Source: Perca fluviatilis
Lineage: Eukaryota > Chordata > Actinopteri > Perciformes > Percidae
Assembly: GCF_010015445.1 (NCBI RefSeq)
Contig: NC_053116.1
Coordinates: 5,159,568 to 5,223,567 of the forward strand
Direction: 5' to 3'
DNA length: 64,000 nt
The position numbers were made by a program, and so were the translations under genes. A model generated the notes under the pieces. The model did no database searches. It was not told where the DNA came from and was given only the letters and a program-made list of their open reading frames with translations. Shown in pieces: positions 10,735 through 19,653 of this stretch. Within the stretch, counting starts at the first letter, position 1. Each line of letters starts with the position of its first letter.

Positions 10735-11442
10735 GCCGGTTACACACTGGAAGCGTCGCGTGTCCGTTTATATTTCGGCTCCCATGTTAACAGGTTAGAG
10801 CTTACACACTGCCGGCGTGAGACGCGTGCCTGCTAGAAATAGAACAGACGCCTATTTTTCACGCGAGACGTGAGCGTGTTGGAAGCGTTTCCAGGCAAAA
10901 TAGAATAGGAAAATATGTTTATATGGCATTTAGACACAAATACATATTAATAAATGACATATTGATGTTTGAAAATCTAGGTTTTGACATCAATGTAGAT
11001 ATAAATGTAATACAAAATTTCAGAGAAAAGATTTTCAAATATTGCACTTGTCATACAGAACGAAATATTCTGTAACATATTTTGCAGTCAATACTGCCGA
11101 CGTTGTCTTGCTTTAATGAAATCAGTAGGCTATATATAAATGGTAGGATAGGCTACGATAACAACGTAGTGTGTGTTCTGAGTGACGGTCCAACATCAGA
11201 TAGGCTATATAGGCTCTTTACAGCTACACAAAGTTGTTCAGACAGCCCACTTACCCATTTATCAGTTTGAATCTGTCGGCACTATGTCCCGAGATCAGCC
11301 CTCCCTGTACCTAGCAGCAGGAGCAGCGCCGCGTCAGACACGCTTCTGGTATGTAGGACACAGAAAAATCCACGCAGCTGACACGCAGCTGAGACGCAAC
11401 AGAAACGCCACGCTCGCGAGACGCGTGCAGTGTGTAACCGGC
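10735..11442. mobile_element. MITE with GCCGGTTACACACTG ends, inside the L1 endonuclease
   Basis: Perfect terminal inverted repeats GCCGGTTACACACTG open and close a 708-bp non-coding segment. Similarity continues into GCGTCGCG/GCGTCTCGC just inside. ATAAG occurs outside both ends (10730-10734 and 11443-11447). Taking out the segment restores L1 endonuclease order. The superfamily is unclear; with other registers the duplication could be TAA (Harbinger-like). Confidence 0.8.
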
Positions 11443-11447
11443 ATAAG

Positions 11448-12222
11448 GAGTATGAAAATAGCCTTTGTCTCAGTATATGCACCGGCTACATATGATGAAA
11501 GCTTTTTCCCACGCCTAACCAATGAATTGCTTTCTCTCAATGAATACTCACTAATTATAGGGGGAAACATGAATGCGGTACTAGACTTCAATTAGGATAG
11601 ATCAGGGGTCAGCCACACGAAAGTCCAAAAACACATATCGGACATGTTTAATGCAGTTGTGGAATCCCACGATCTTACAGATACTGTATATGGAGAATGC
11701 GCAATCCTAGTAGCAAAAATTACACCTTTTTTTCCACACGTCACCGCACCCACTCCGGCATTGATTATTTTTTGTGCTCCAGTGTACTTAAGGCAATGTT
11801 CCACACAATAGCAATGGAACCAGCAATCCTGTATGACCACAATGCACTGATAACCACATTCCGTTGTGATATGTTAGGAGAAAAATCTAGAAGGTGGCAA
11901 TTTAATAATTCCCTTCTCCAAAACACAGCTTTTAATACAGAATTTTGAGTTCATATCAATCAATACTGGCATAGTTTTGGACCCGGCGTACATCTGGCAA
12001 GCCAATAAAGTATTTATTAGAGATTTCACATCTTCCTTTGCAGCAAATTTGAAGAAAAAGAGAGGCAAGGATTGAGGAGTTGGAAGAACGTAAATCGTTA
12101 GAGCAATCTCTGAAGACTTGTTTTTCTAAATCTACACATACTCTTTTAGTCACGAGTAGAACTAAATGACTTGCTAAAAAGGAGAGCTGAATGCATAATG
12201 CACAGAGTGAGGCAAAATTTTT
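11448..12222 (+). pseudogene. L1-like ORF2 endonuclease end and linker
   Basis: The sequence resumes with KIAFVSVYAPATYDESFF and EYSLIIGGNMNAVLDF; the family normally has G-D-M-N here, so the catalytic Asp is replaced by Asn. A later frame gives RHRTHSGIDYFLCSS, the conserved H-x-S/G-x-I-D-Y/F-x-L-x-S block. Several frameshifts and stops follow. The linker to the reverse transcriptase is interrupted at 12223. Confidence 0.7.
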
Positions 12223-12229
12223 AGGGTGA

Positions 12230-12486
12230 GGCTATTTGCACCCCTGGTACAATTAGCAGTGTATGCTATTTGCACCCCTGGTACAATTAGCAGTATGCTA
12301 TTTGTACCCTGGTGCAATTAGAAGTGTATGCTATTTGCACCCCTGGTACAATTAGAAGTGTATGCTATTTGCACCCCTGGTACAATTAGCAGTGTATGCT
12401 ATTTGCACCCCTGGTACAATTAGCAGTATGCTATTTGTACCCTGGTGCAATTAGAAGTGTATGCTATTTGCACCCCTGGTACAATC
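12230..12486. repeat. Tandem array of 35-37-bp units derived from the element end
   Basis: About seven copies of GCTATTTGCACCCCTGGTAC plus AATTAGCAGTGTAT are in direct tandem. Two more lie at 13059-13120, beyond a nested insertion. The core of the unit is the terminal inverted repeat of the host element, so the array looks like an internal expansion of that terminus. Confidence 0.85.
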
Positions 12487-13058
12487 ACCGGGGATTTCCA
12501 CTGGATGCGTAACAGCTGCGGACCGGCTCCGCTGCGTGTCTGCTGCGTGCTCCGCCGTCCGTCAATACCCACCGGGTCTGGATTTGTTGCGGAACGGCTG
12601 CGGCCATGACTGACAGCTGTACTCACGAGGACCCACAAGTTCTCGTGAATTCAGGTAGAATAGAACCACAAAACCAACAACAGTTTGTTTCCATCCAGAG
12701 GAGTAGAGGGGAAACGACTCTGAGCTGTGTTTTCAAGGTGTAGTTCAGGGAAATATGAACCGCCGTGAGCACGGTGTATTTTATTTTGAAAATTAACCGG
12801 ATATTTATTTTGTTTCTGTGCTCGACTTCCTGTCCCGCACTATCTGCCGTGTGCTGAATTGCTGCGGAGCTTTCCGTCGTCCGTCAAAAATAGAAGCTCT
12901 GCGTATCTGCTGCAGAGGGCTGCGGACTGACGGAACTGGGACGGAGTCGGGACGCAGACGTTCCGCAGTCTGTGGAAATACACAGATTGACTTTAATGGA
13001 AACCTAATGACTCCGTCGACGTTCCGGAGACGTTCCGCATCCAGTGGAAATTGCCGGT
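12487..13058. mobile_element. MITE with ACCGG..ATTTCCACTGGATGCG ends, inside the tandem array
   Basis: Left end ACCGGGGATTTCCACTGGAT and right end, read inverted, ACCGGCAATTTCCACTGGAT form terminal inverted repeats of about 23 bp. The element lies inside one unit of the tandem array, which continues at 13059. No clear target duplication could be fixed. The GC-rich 572-bp interior repeats words such as TGCGGA and CCGTC; no transposase. Confidence 0.7.
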
Positions 13059-13129
13059 TAGAAGTGTATGCTATTTGTACCCCTGGTACAAATATCAATG
13101 TATGCTATTTGCACCCCTGTGCATTTACA

Positions 13130-13740
13130 GTACCTTGGGATATATTTACACACAGTTATCCATACTACTCATGTATTACACCTTTTTGGAATATTATCGC
13201 CCTGACATTCTTACCCTAACCATAACCATCCCACTCCTCTTGCCTTAACCTAACCAACCCAACCAGAGCAGGCATATTCATGAGTCTTCCCCTACCACCC
13301 TGCCAAAAAAAAAAGGAGTTCGCGGGTCCTGACTTGCGCAATTGTATGCAAATTATCCAATCCAAATTTTAAAAAATAAGATCACCACACAGGGGAATCA
13401 AACACCAAACTCCCATACCAAAGGCAAGCGCACTAACCACTCACCTAGCAGTTCTTTCAGGAAGTTGAATAACTTTTTACCACTTGGTTTCTTCAAACCT
13501 CGGTTGCTAGGTAACCATACTGTATACAAAAAAATAGGTACTAACTAACGGTTGTATGCTTTCACTGAAGACAGAAAGCGCAACTGTAGTATCCATTTTC
13601 CTCTAGAAATTCAATTGTTATAAACTTTAGAGACAAAACTTCCCTAATATGCCAGTTTCTGCGGTCATGGAAGATGAACGTCCGCCATGATTTCGGTGCA
13701 CGCGAGCAACGTTTTTTTGTTGTTACGTCACAGGGTGTAA
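13130..13740. other. Interior of the Mutator-like element, no ORF
   Basis: No transposase or other coding region recognised. A tRNA-like or promoter function was not evident. Confidence 0.5.
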
Positions 13741-13804
13741 ATAGCTCAGCTGTGTGGCCGAGGCTATTCGTACCGGGGGTGCAAATAGACACTCCAAAAT
13801 TTTT

Positions 13805-14238
13805 ATTTTAACAGCTGTAAACCAAGCAAATTTCTAGCTCTGAAATTAAAACAAAGCGAGTCCAGAGCTACTATCAATAGCATCCACACGGACCGAGGTA
13901 TCTCAACAATTCCTAAGGAGATTACTGCCACTTTCCAATCCTTTTATTCAAAGCTGTATGAATCCTCCTGCAATCCAGATCCGACGCAGTGTCAAAAGTT
14001 CCTAAAAGAGCTAAACCTGCCTCTTCTTGACCCAGAGGAGGCAGAACAACAGGGTCAACCTATAACGTTAGAGGAACTTAAATCAGCGGTTTAAGTTCAT
14101 GCAGCAGTTTTATCACTGGATGCGGAAAAGGCTTTTGACCGCCTAGAGTGGAACTGCCTGTGGCAAGTAATGGAGAGGCTTGGTTTGGGAGCCAAATTCA
14201 TTGACATGGTACGCACTTTGTATGCAAATCCCACAGCC
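13805..14238 (+). pseudogene. L1-like reverse transcriptase, first part
   Basis: The frame carries the linker and thumb-proximal region (HTDRGISTIPKEITATFQSF) and, after a stop near 14093, the reverse transcriptase motif [18 protein letters not shown] with the first catalytic Asp. It is cut at 14239 by a Harbinger insertion and resumes at 19654. Confidence 0.75.
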
Positions 14239-14534
14239 ATAAGCTATGTTTCCATCCACATGTTTTTATCCGAATTAAGTGATATCGAATGAAAAATGCC
14301 TTATGGAAACAGTAAAATACGATTGAATTTCATGAATATCGACTCAAAGAAAATACGTTCGGTCTCATCGGATTTTCTCTTGATCGATATACGGCTTATG
14401 CGATAAACGCTGATGGAAACATTATTTGCCGAATAAATAATGAATTGCGATTAAGTTTTAGGTCATTTTATGGTTGCAACCCGCAATAAAACGAAGAAGT
14501 TTCAGTTCATTTCCACCCAGTATTTCCGCTCTGT

Positions 14535-14705
14535 TTGCAAAACAAAAACAGATGTAAGTGGACAAACGAGAAGACAAGATACTTTTTTAATTTAATTTAC
14601 CAGAAAAATATAACAGCTATTTTAGATAGCAAAAATCGAAGAAATGCCATCATTTATCAGGAGCTCGGAAAGGAAATGACCAACAGTTACGACAGGGAAA
14701 TTAAA
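14535..14705 (+). pseudogene. Myb/SANT-like gene, 5' part
   Basis: The frame includes KWTNEKTRYFFNLIYQKN and a second helix with NAIIYQELGKEM, the first two helices of the Myb/SANT-like domain found in Harbinger accessory proteins. The initial Trp of the tryptophan ladder is visible in KWTNEKT. Coding sequence stops abruptly at the nested element starting at 14709. Confidence 0.65.
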
Positions 14706-15173
14706 CACTTAACGTGAAAAAGCTTAACGTGGTTTAATGTGTCTAAACAACGATCAATCATCACCAGATTTATCATGATCATATCTTGACATGAACACTT
14801 AAGCCTGTCAAAAAAACTAAATCGAAATCCAACGATTATAGAAGTTATCTCACGTTAATGTTTTCTTCATCCCCTTCATTGGCCCTATGGCGAGGAAAAG
14901 TTTAACGTGGTTTAATGTACCTAAACAATGATCAATGATTACCAAATTTCTCTCTCATATTGCTCCTCATAACCACTGAAAACTGTCAAACTCGAACCCA
15001 AAGTCCAATTATTATGGACATTATCTGACATTAAGCGTTTCTGCTTCATTAGAGCCTATGGAAAAAGCTTAACATGGTTGAATGTACCTAAACAATGATC
15101 AATCATCACCATATTTCTCTCTCATATTACCCCTCATAACCAAGGAAAACTGTCAAAAAAATCGAACCCAAAG

Positions 15174-15362
15174 TGTAATGTTCTTATTCATCTATTTGAA
15201 TAAAACATCAAGAATGCCTCTGGTGTTAGCTTCAGCCATTTTTTATTGAACCGTCTCTCGTCTTGCAAGCTCACTCTCTGCCACCTTATACAGTCAATCC
15301 AGCACCTGCTGACGTTAGAGCTCCCCCTATTAGTAGCTCCTTAGTTAGCACTTATCATTACA
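15174..15362 (-). mobile_element. LTR of the Mag-like element, left copy
   Basis: 189 bp, TGTAATG...CATTACA ends, nearly identical to the right copy. CAAAG lies just outside (15169-15173). It is followed by 21 bases that match the host flank of the other LTR rather than by retroelement internal sequence, which is abnormal. Confidence 0.9.
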
Positions 15363-15383
15363 CAAAGTCCTATTATTATGGAC

Positions 15384-15643
15384 GACATATTGTGGAATCC
15401 CATGTCTGGCGAAAAACCTTTCACGTGTGTGATGACAGACTGTGCCGATGTACTGGAAAGCTGTGCAACTTCCGGATAGTTAGAATAGTAGTCAACCACC
15501 AGAAGGTAGTCTTTGCCATGCAGATGAAACAAATCCGTGCCTACCTTTTGCCATGGTGCAGTGGATAGGTCTGCTCCAGTCTCCTTGGCTTGACGTTCCA
15601 TGCCCTGAGCCTTTAACAGACTCCTCCGGTTTCTCCTTAACAC
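15384..15643 (-). pseudogene. Duplicated integrase fragment joined to pol C-terminus
   Basis: Positions 15384-15576 repeat 16129-16320 almost exactly (TAPWQKVGTDLFHLHGKDYL, VVDYYSNYPEV). Positions 15577-15690 encode the region that normally follows the integrase (RRNRRSLLKAQGMERQAKE). In minus-strand order the pol C-terminus is therefore followed by a second copy of upstream integrase sequence. The switch point has a short shared word, AGCAGACCTA. This is a rearrangement or assembly join, not a functional arrangement. Confidence 0.8.
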
Positions 15644-15691
15644 TTGTCCATTCTCCGTCTCAACAATAAATGACCTGGGTCCTAGCCTACT

Positions 15692-16387
15692 TCAGAGAAC
15701 TGTTGCCTTCCTGTCCCAGCAGTCAGGGCCCTCAATCTTCACAACATCCCTTTCCTGAAGAGGTTCCAGATGCCTTGCCGTTTTGTCATAGTTCATTTTC
15801 TGTCTGTGCTTGAGTCTCATCCTTATGTCAGTCAGCTTGTTGTTGTGTCCATTAGCATTGTTTTGTGGAATTCGTGGAAGTGTGGTGCGCAGCGTTTGAC
15901 GCATGAGCAGCTCAGCAGGGGACGCTCCACACTCTAGAGCTGAAGCTCTGTAGCTTAGCAAAGCCAAGTAAGGATCAGTCTTACCGTCTCTTGCTTTTTT
16001 CAACAGTCTCTTCACAATTTGTACCCCTTTTTTGTGGATACAAGGGACTAGAGGTGATATGTTGAAATCCATATTGCATTGCAAAGTCTCTAAATTCACC
16101 ACAATCTTACTATGGACCATTATCGCTGACGACATATTGTGGAATCCCATGTCTGGCGAAAAACCTTTCACGTGTGTGATGACAGACTGTGCCGATGTAC
16201 TGGAAAACTGTGCAACTTCCGGATAGTTAGAATAGTAGTCAACCACCAGAAGGTAGTCTTTGCCATGCAGATGAAACAAATCCGTGCCTACCTTTTGCCA
16301 TGGTGCAGTGGGTAGGTCTGCTATCAGCATCGGCTCCTTTGCTTGTTTGTAGTGATGTTTGAGACATGTTTCACATTTCTGTATCAT
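15692..16387 (-). pseudogene. Mag-like integrase, frameshifted
   Basis: Integrase joins element DNA to the chromosome. The frame has the first catalytic Asp region (VGTDLFHL) and the second, VVDYYSNYPEV. After ITHVKGF the frame shifts; the expected downstream blocks, including the S-D-N-G and E-F motifs, lie in another frame and contain two stops near 16110. The original frame then resumes with KKGVQIVKRLLKKA and a normal C-terminal region (SYRASALECGASPAELLM). It is inactive. Confidence 0.8.
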
Positions 16388-16441
16388 CTCTTCAATATCC
16401 TTGTTGATGCCAGGCCAGTAAACTGCCTCTCTCGCTCTCCT

Positions 16442-18544
16442 CTAACATTTCTCCACACCTAGATGTCCCTCGTGGATACGCCGGAGCATATCCTTGCGCA
16501 TGGATTGTGAAATGACAATCCTGTTTTGTCTCAGCACCAGCCCATTAGCCATACACAAGTCTGCACGCACCGAGTAGAACACTCTCAGCAGACTCCTCTT
16601 GATTCCTTGATTAGGAATGAATTTTCCCAGGAAGTTGATCATTCCCATGGCTCTCAAGACACCTTTCTTGTCAGTGGGGGCTGGCATGTCCAATATGGCT
16701 TGCACTTTTGACTGATCAGGTTCCACCCCTTCACTCGTGACCTTGTCCCCCAAGAAGGTCATCTCTGTAACGCCAAAGAGGCACTTGTCTCTATTCAGTT
16801 TTAGTCCATTCTTTTTGACACTCTGTAAGAGTTTCTCCAGTCTTTCATTGTGTTGATGTTTTGTATTTCCCCATACAACCAGGTCATCTATATAGACTCT
16901 GGTACCTTCCAGACCCTCTATTATGGATTCCATAGCTCTGTGGAAGATCTCTGGTGCAGATTTAATGCCAAATGGAAGCCTTAAGAAACAGTAACGCCCA
17001 AATGGTGTGTTAAAGGTAGTGTACTTGCTGCTTTCTGGGTCCAGCCTCAGCTGCCAAAACCCATGTGAAGCATCTAGTTTGCTAAAAAACTTAGCACCAG
17101 CCATTTCACTCATTATCTCTTCTTGTTTTGGGATCTGGTAACGCTCTCTTTTAATATTTTCATTTAGATCTTTGGGATCAAGACAGACTCTTAGAGCACC
17201 AGTGTTCTTTTTCTTGACACATGTGATGGAGTTTACCCAATCTGTGGGCTCTTCCACTCGCTCGATGACACCCATTTGAGTCATTCTTTCAAGTTCTTTT
17301 TTTAAGCCAGCCCTGAGTGGTGCAGGCACTCTCCTTGGGGCATGCAGTACAGGCACGGCATCATCCTTGAGCTGTATTTTGTACGTGTAAGGTAATGTCC
17401 CTTGTCCTTTGAAGACCAACGGGAATCTATTGACAATGTTTGAACTTCCCTCACACTGTTGCTGTTCCAGTCGTTTGCTTTGTTTGACCACCTTCAAGCT
17501 GTCAGTGTTTATCTGATAGATCCTCTTTACTAGTCCTAGGTCCTCAGATGCTTTGTTTCCTAAGAGTGACTCGTGTCCATCAGGGACAATGATGAACAAC
17601 ATGTTATGCCGTTTGCCTTTCGCAGTCACTTTAAGTCTGCATGCGCCTTCTGTTCGTATTGGCTGATTATTATAAGCCTTCAGAGGTGTGACTTTCTCCG
17701 ACAATCTTTTAGGCCTTTCAGTCAGTGTGTTGAAATCCTTCTCACTGATCAAGTTAGCTTTGGCCCCTGTGTCAATTTTAAATGTAACAATTGTCCCATT
17801 GACTAACAGTGGAGCAGTCCATTTATCCTCTGTGACTGTACTTACAGTTTGTCCTGTATTGTTTATTCCTGAGGACTGAGAAGTGACATCTTCAACATGT
17901 GACACCATCTTAATGAAAAATGTGTCACTCAAATCATCGCTGTCATCTGTGTCTTCCTGTACTGTGTGAACACCCTGCCTTTTTTTCTTAGAGAGACATA
18001 TTCTTGCATAATGATTCTGTCCTTTACATTTTGCACATATTTTTCCATAGGCAGGACATTGTCTTGGTCTGTGTTTCTCACCACATCTCTTGCAAGTGAA
18101 CATTTCTTTATCACTGGTTTTAACCCTGCTATCATTGTCTTTAAATTTGCTCCGTGGCTTTCCTTTCGTTGCCACAGCGTTCACTGCTCCGTCTTCTTCT
18201 CGCGCTGCTCCATGAGCAGCCTCTCTGAAAGTCAGTACATGTTGTCGTGCTAGCTCACTGGCTTGACATATTTTTATAGCACTGTCCAACGTGAGTTCTG
18301 TCTCTCTATATAATTTCTCCCGGAGCATCTTTTCATTAGTTCCAAACACTATTTGGTCTCTTATCATCGAGTCTCTGAGAACACCAAAATTACAGGTTAG
18401 CAGCATGGCTATTTTCCTTTCATCTGCCCGTCCATCCACTCCGACAGCCGCAATATACAGCAGAAACTGCTGTTTGAAAGCCCTCCAACTTGCATCTACG
18501 TTTCCAGTCAGCTTCAGCGGACTTGGCGGTTTCATTGCATCCAT
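16442..18544 (-). CDS. Mag-like gypsy gag-protease-reverse transcriptase fusion, 700 aa
   Basis: One open frame, starting 43 bases inside the right LTR. Residues 1-110 are a shortened gag (an internal deletion is likely after LLTCN, about residue 51). Two zinc knuckles lie at 151-183 (CKRCGEKH... and CAKCKGQNHYARIC). The protease active site DTGA is at 258-261. Reverse transcriptase spans about 400-620 with FSKLDASHGFWQL and the catalytic YIDD at 551-554. After about residue 650 the frame jumps from the connection region (FLGKFIPN) to the segment before the integrase zinc finger (RIHEGHLGVEKC), so RNase H and surrounding sequence are deleted. A stop follows. The retained frame is long, but the product lacks RNase H. 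Confidence 0.85.
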   Translation of the reverse strand: MDAMKPPSPLKLTGNVDASWRAFKQQFLLYIAAVGVDGRADERKIAMLLTCNFGVLRDSMIRDQIVFGTNEKMLREKLYRETELTLDSAIKICQASELARQHVLTFREAAHGAAREEDGAVNAVATKGKPRSKFKDNDSRVKTSDKEMFTCKRCGEKHRPRQCPAYGKICAKCKGQNHYARICLSKKKRQGVHTVQEDTDDSDDLSDTFFIKMVSHVEDVTSQSSGINNTGQTVSTVTEDKWTAPLLVNGTIVTFKIDTGAKANLISEKDFNTLTERPKRLSEKVTPLKAYNNQPIRTEGACRLKVTAKGKRHNMLFIIVPDGHESLLGNKASEDLGLVKRIYQINTDSLKVVKQSKRLEQQQCEGSSNIVNRFPLVFKGQGTLPYTYKIQLKDDAVPVLHAPRRVPAPLRAGLKKELERMTQMGVIERVEEPTDWVNSITCVKKKNTGALRVCLDPKDLNENIKRERYQIPKQEEIMSEMAGAKFFSKLDASHGFWQLRLDPESSKYTTFNTPFGRYCFLRLPFGIKSAPEIFHRAMESIIEGLEGTRVYIDDLVVWGNTKHQHNERLEKLLQSVKKNGLKLNRDKCLFGVTEMTFLGDKVTSEGVEPDQSKVQAILDMPAPTDKKGVLRAMGMINFLGKFIPNQGIKRSLLRVFYSVRADLCMANGLVLRQNRIVISQSMRKDMLRRIHEGHLGVEKC

Positions 18545-18587
18545 CTTGTTGTGTCGCTTCCTATTCTTGACCCCACTCCTGGTAACA

Positions 18588-18777
18588 TGTAATGTTCTTA
18601 TTCAATCTATTTGAATAAAACATCAAGAATCCCTCTGGTGTTAGCTTCAGCCATTTTTTATTGAACCGTCTCTCCTCTTGCAAGCTCACTCTCTGCCACC
18701 TTATACAGTCAATCCAGCACCTGCTGACGTTAGAGCTCCCCCTATTGGTAGCTCCTTAGTTAGCACTTATCATTACA
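18588..18777 (-). mobile_element. LTR of the Mag-like element, right copy (5' LTR in element sense)
   Basis: 190 bp, TGTAATG...CATTACA, with CAAAG after it (18778-18782). It differs from the left LTR by a few substitutions and one indel. AATAAAAC sits near its left edge on the plus strand. Confidence 0.9.
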
Positions 18778-19207
18778 CAAAGTCCTATTATTATGGACGT
18801 TATCTGACATAAAGCATTTCTGCTTCACAGCAGGGCAGCGGAGCGGCTGTGGGTTGACTCTCCACGGTTCTCATTGGCTTTATAAGTCCTAATGTGAAAA
18901 AACTTAACGTGGTTTAATGTATCTACACAACGATCAATCATCACCAAAAAAAATCCTCTCCTATATTGCTCATCATAACCACTTAAAATGGTCAAATCTA
19001 ACCCAATGTCCAAATATTATGGACGTTATCTGACACTATGATGAAGAAAACATTAACGTGAGATAACTTCTATAATCGTTGGATTTCGATTTAGTTTTTT
19101 TGACAGGCTTAAGTGTTCATGTCAAGATATGATCATGATACATCTGGTGATGATTGATCATTGTTTAGATACATTAAACCACGTTAAGCTTTTTCACGTT
19201 AAACGTT

Positions 19208-19330
19208 TTAGAATGTCCCTTACGACAAGCCGTGGGACGTCCTGCGGAGTAAATGGAAGGCGCTCAAACAGCGATACACGGCTCAAAAAAGAGAGTTGTC
19301 TCGCAGCGGTGCCGGAGGGAAATTAAAAGG
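19208..19330 (+). pseudogene. Myb/SANT-like gene, 3' part of the split domain
   Basis: After the nested element the frame resumes with PWDVLRSKWKALKQRYTAQK, the third Myb/SANT helix, then RELSRSGAGGKLKGKFQLF. Together with 14535-14705 it makes one domain interrupted by 4.5 kb. Confidence 0.65.
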
Positions 19331-19653
19331 CAAGTTCCAGCTTTTTGATGAGCTTAGCTTGGCTTCTAATATTAACGACAACAACTACTTTTGTCTAGCA
19401 AAACTTTGTTAGCAAAAGTTCGCTTGAATGTTGTGCGATTCAGTGCAAAAATGAATGGAAACACCTTAAAATGTCTCAAATCAATTTGATATACCAATTT
19501 AATCGCAAAACAGCATGTGACATCATTACGCACATGTTTTTATTCGCTTTAGAGCTGTTGGATGGAAACACACTTTCACCAGCTTTATTCGCATGAGTTT
19601 TTTTACCGAACTTCAGATAATTCGATTGACAAGTGGATGGAAACTTAGCTATA

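Larger units (their letters stand above)
12223..13795. mobile_element. Mutator-like non-autonomous element with 9-bp duplication, nested in L1
   Basis: AAAATTTTT flanks the segment at 12214-12222 and 13796-13804. Its ends are imperfect inverted repeats that share CTATTTGCACCCC(T/C)GGTAC. A 9-bp duplication is the hallmark of MULE/Mutator elements; because the duplicated site is only A and T, hAT (8 bp) is not excluded. The 1573-bp interior holds a tandem array made from the terminal repeat and another nested element, but no transposase. Confidence 0.65.
15174..18777 (-). mobile_element. Mag-like Ty3/gypsy retrotransposon, internally deleted
   Basis: Two short LTRs and CAAAG duplications (15169-15173, 18778-18782) bound a minus-strand gag-pol. 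The polyprotein resembles the K02A2.6-like (Mag) lineage common in fish. RNase H and much of gag are missing, the integrase is frameshifted and partly duplicated, and a piece of host flank lies after the left LTR. Such a copy could move only with help, if at all. Near-identical LTRs suggest a fairly recent insertion. Confidence 0.85.
14709..19202. mobile_element. Element with about 165-bp inverted ends (TTAACGTGAAAAAGC), inside the Myb/SANT gene
   Basis: The left arm starts TTAACGTGAAAAAGCTTAAC and is repeated in inverted orientation, ending at 19202, for about 165 bp with few differences. Next to each arm are diverged direct copies of the same unit (14895-15060, 15062-15170, 18880-19020), so the subterminal region is a small tandem array. 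No transposase is present. The target duplication could not be fixed. A gypsy retroelement sits inside (15174-18777). Superfamily unknown. Confidence 0.65.
14242..19650. mobile_element. Harbinger-like element (AGCTATGTTTCCATCCAC ends), nested in L1
   Basis: Left end AGCTATGTTTCCATCCAC and right end, inverted, AGCTAAGTTTCCATCCAC are flanked by ATA at 14239-14241 and 19651-19653. Removing it rejoins the L1 reverse transcriptase in frame. It carries a Myb/SANT-like gene, which supports the Harbinger call. Most of its 5.4 kb comes from a further insertion (14709-19202). Confidence 0.75.

Noticed and set aside
12230..12486. CRISPR-like direct repeats
   Set aside because: Units are contiguous with short constant spacers, not variable ones, and derive from a transposon end in a eukaryotic genome.
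15174..18777. Endogenous retrovirus with envelope
   Set aside because: No envelope-like frame lies between integrase and LTR; the polyprotein is of the Mag gypsy type.
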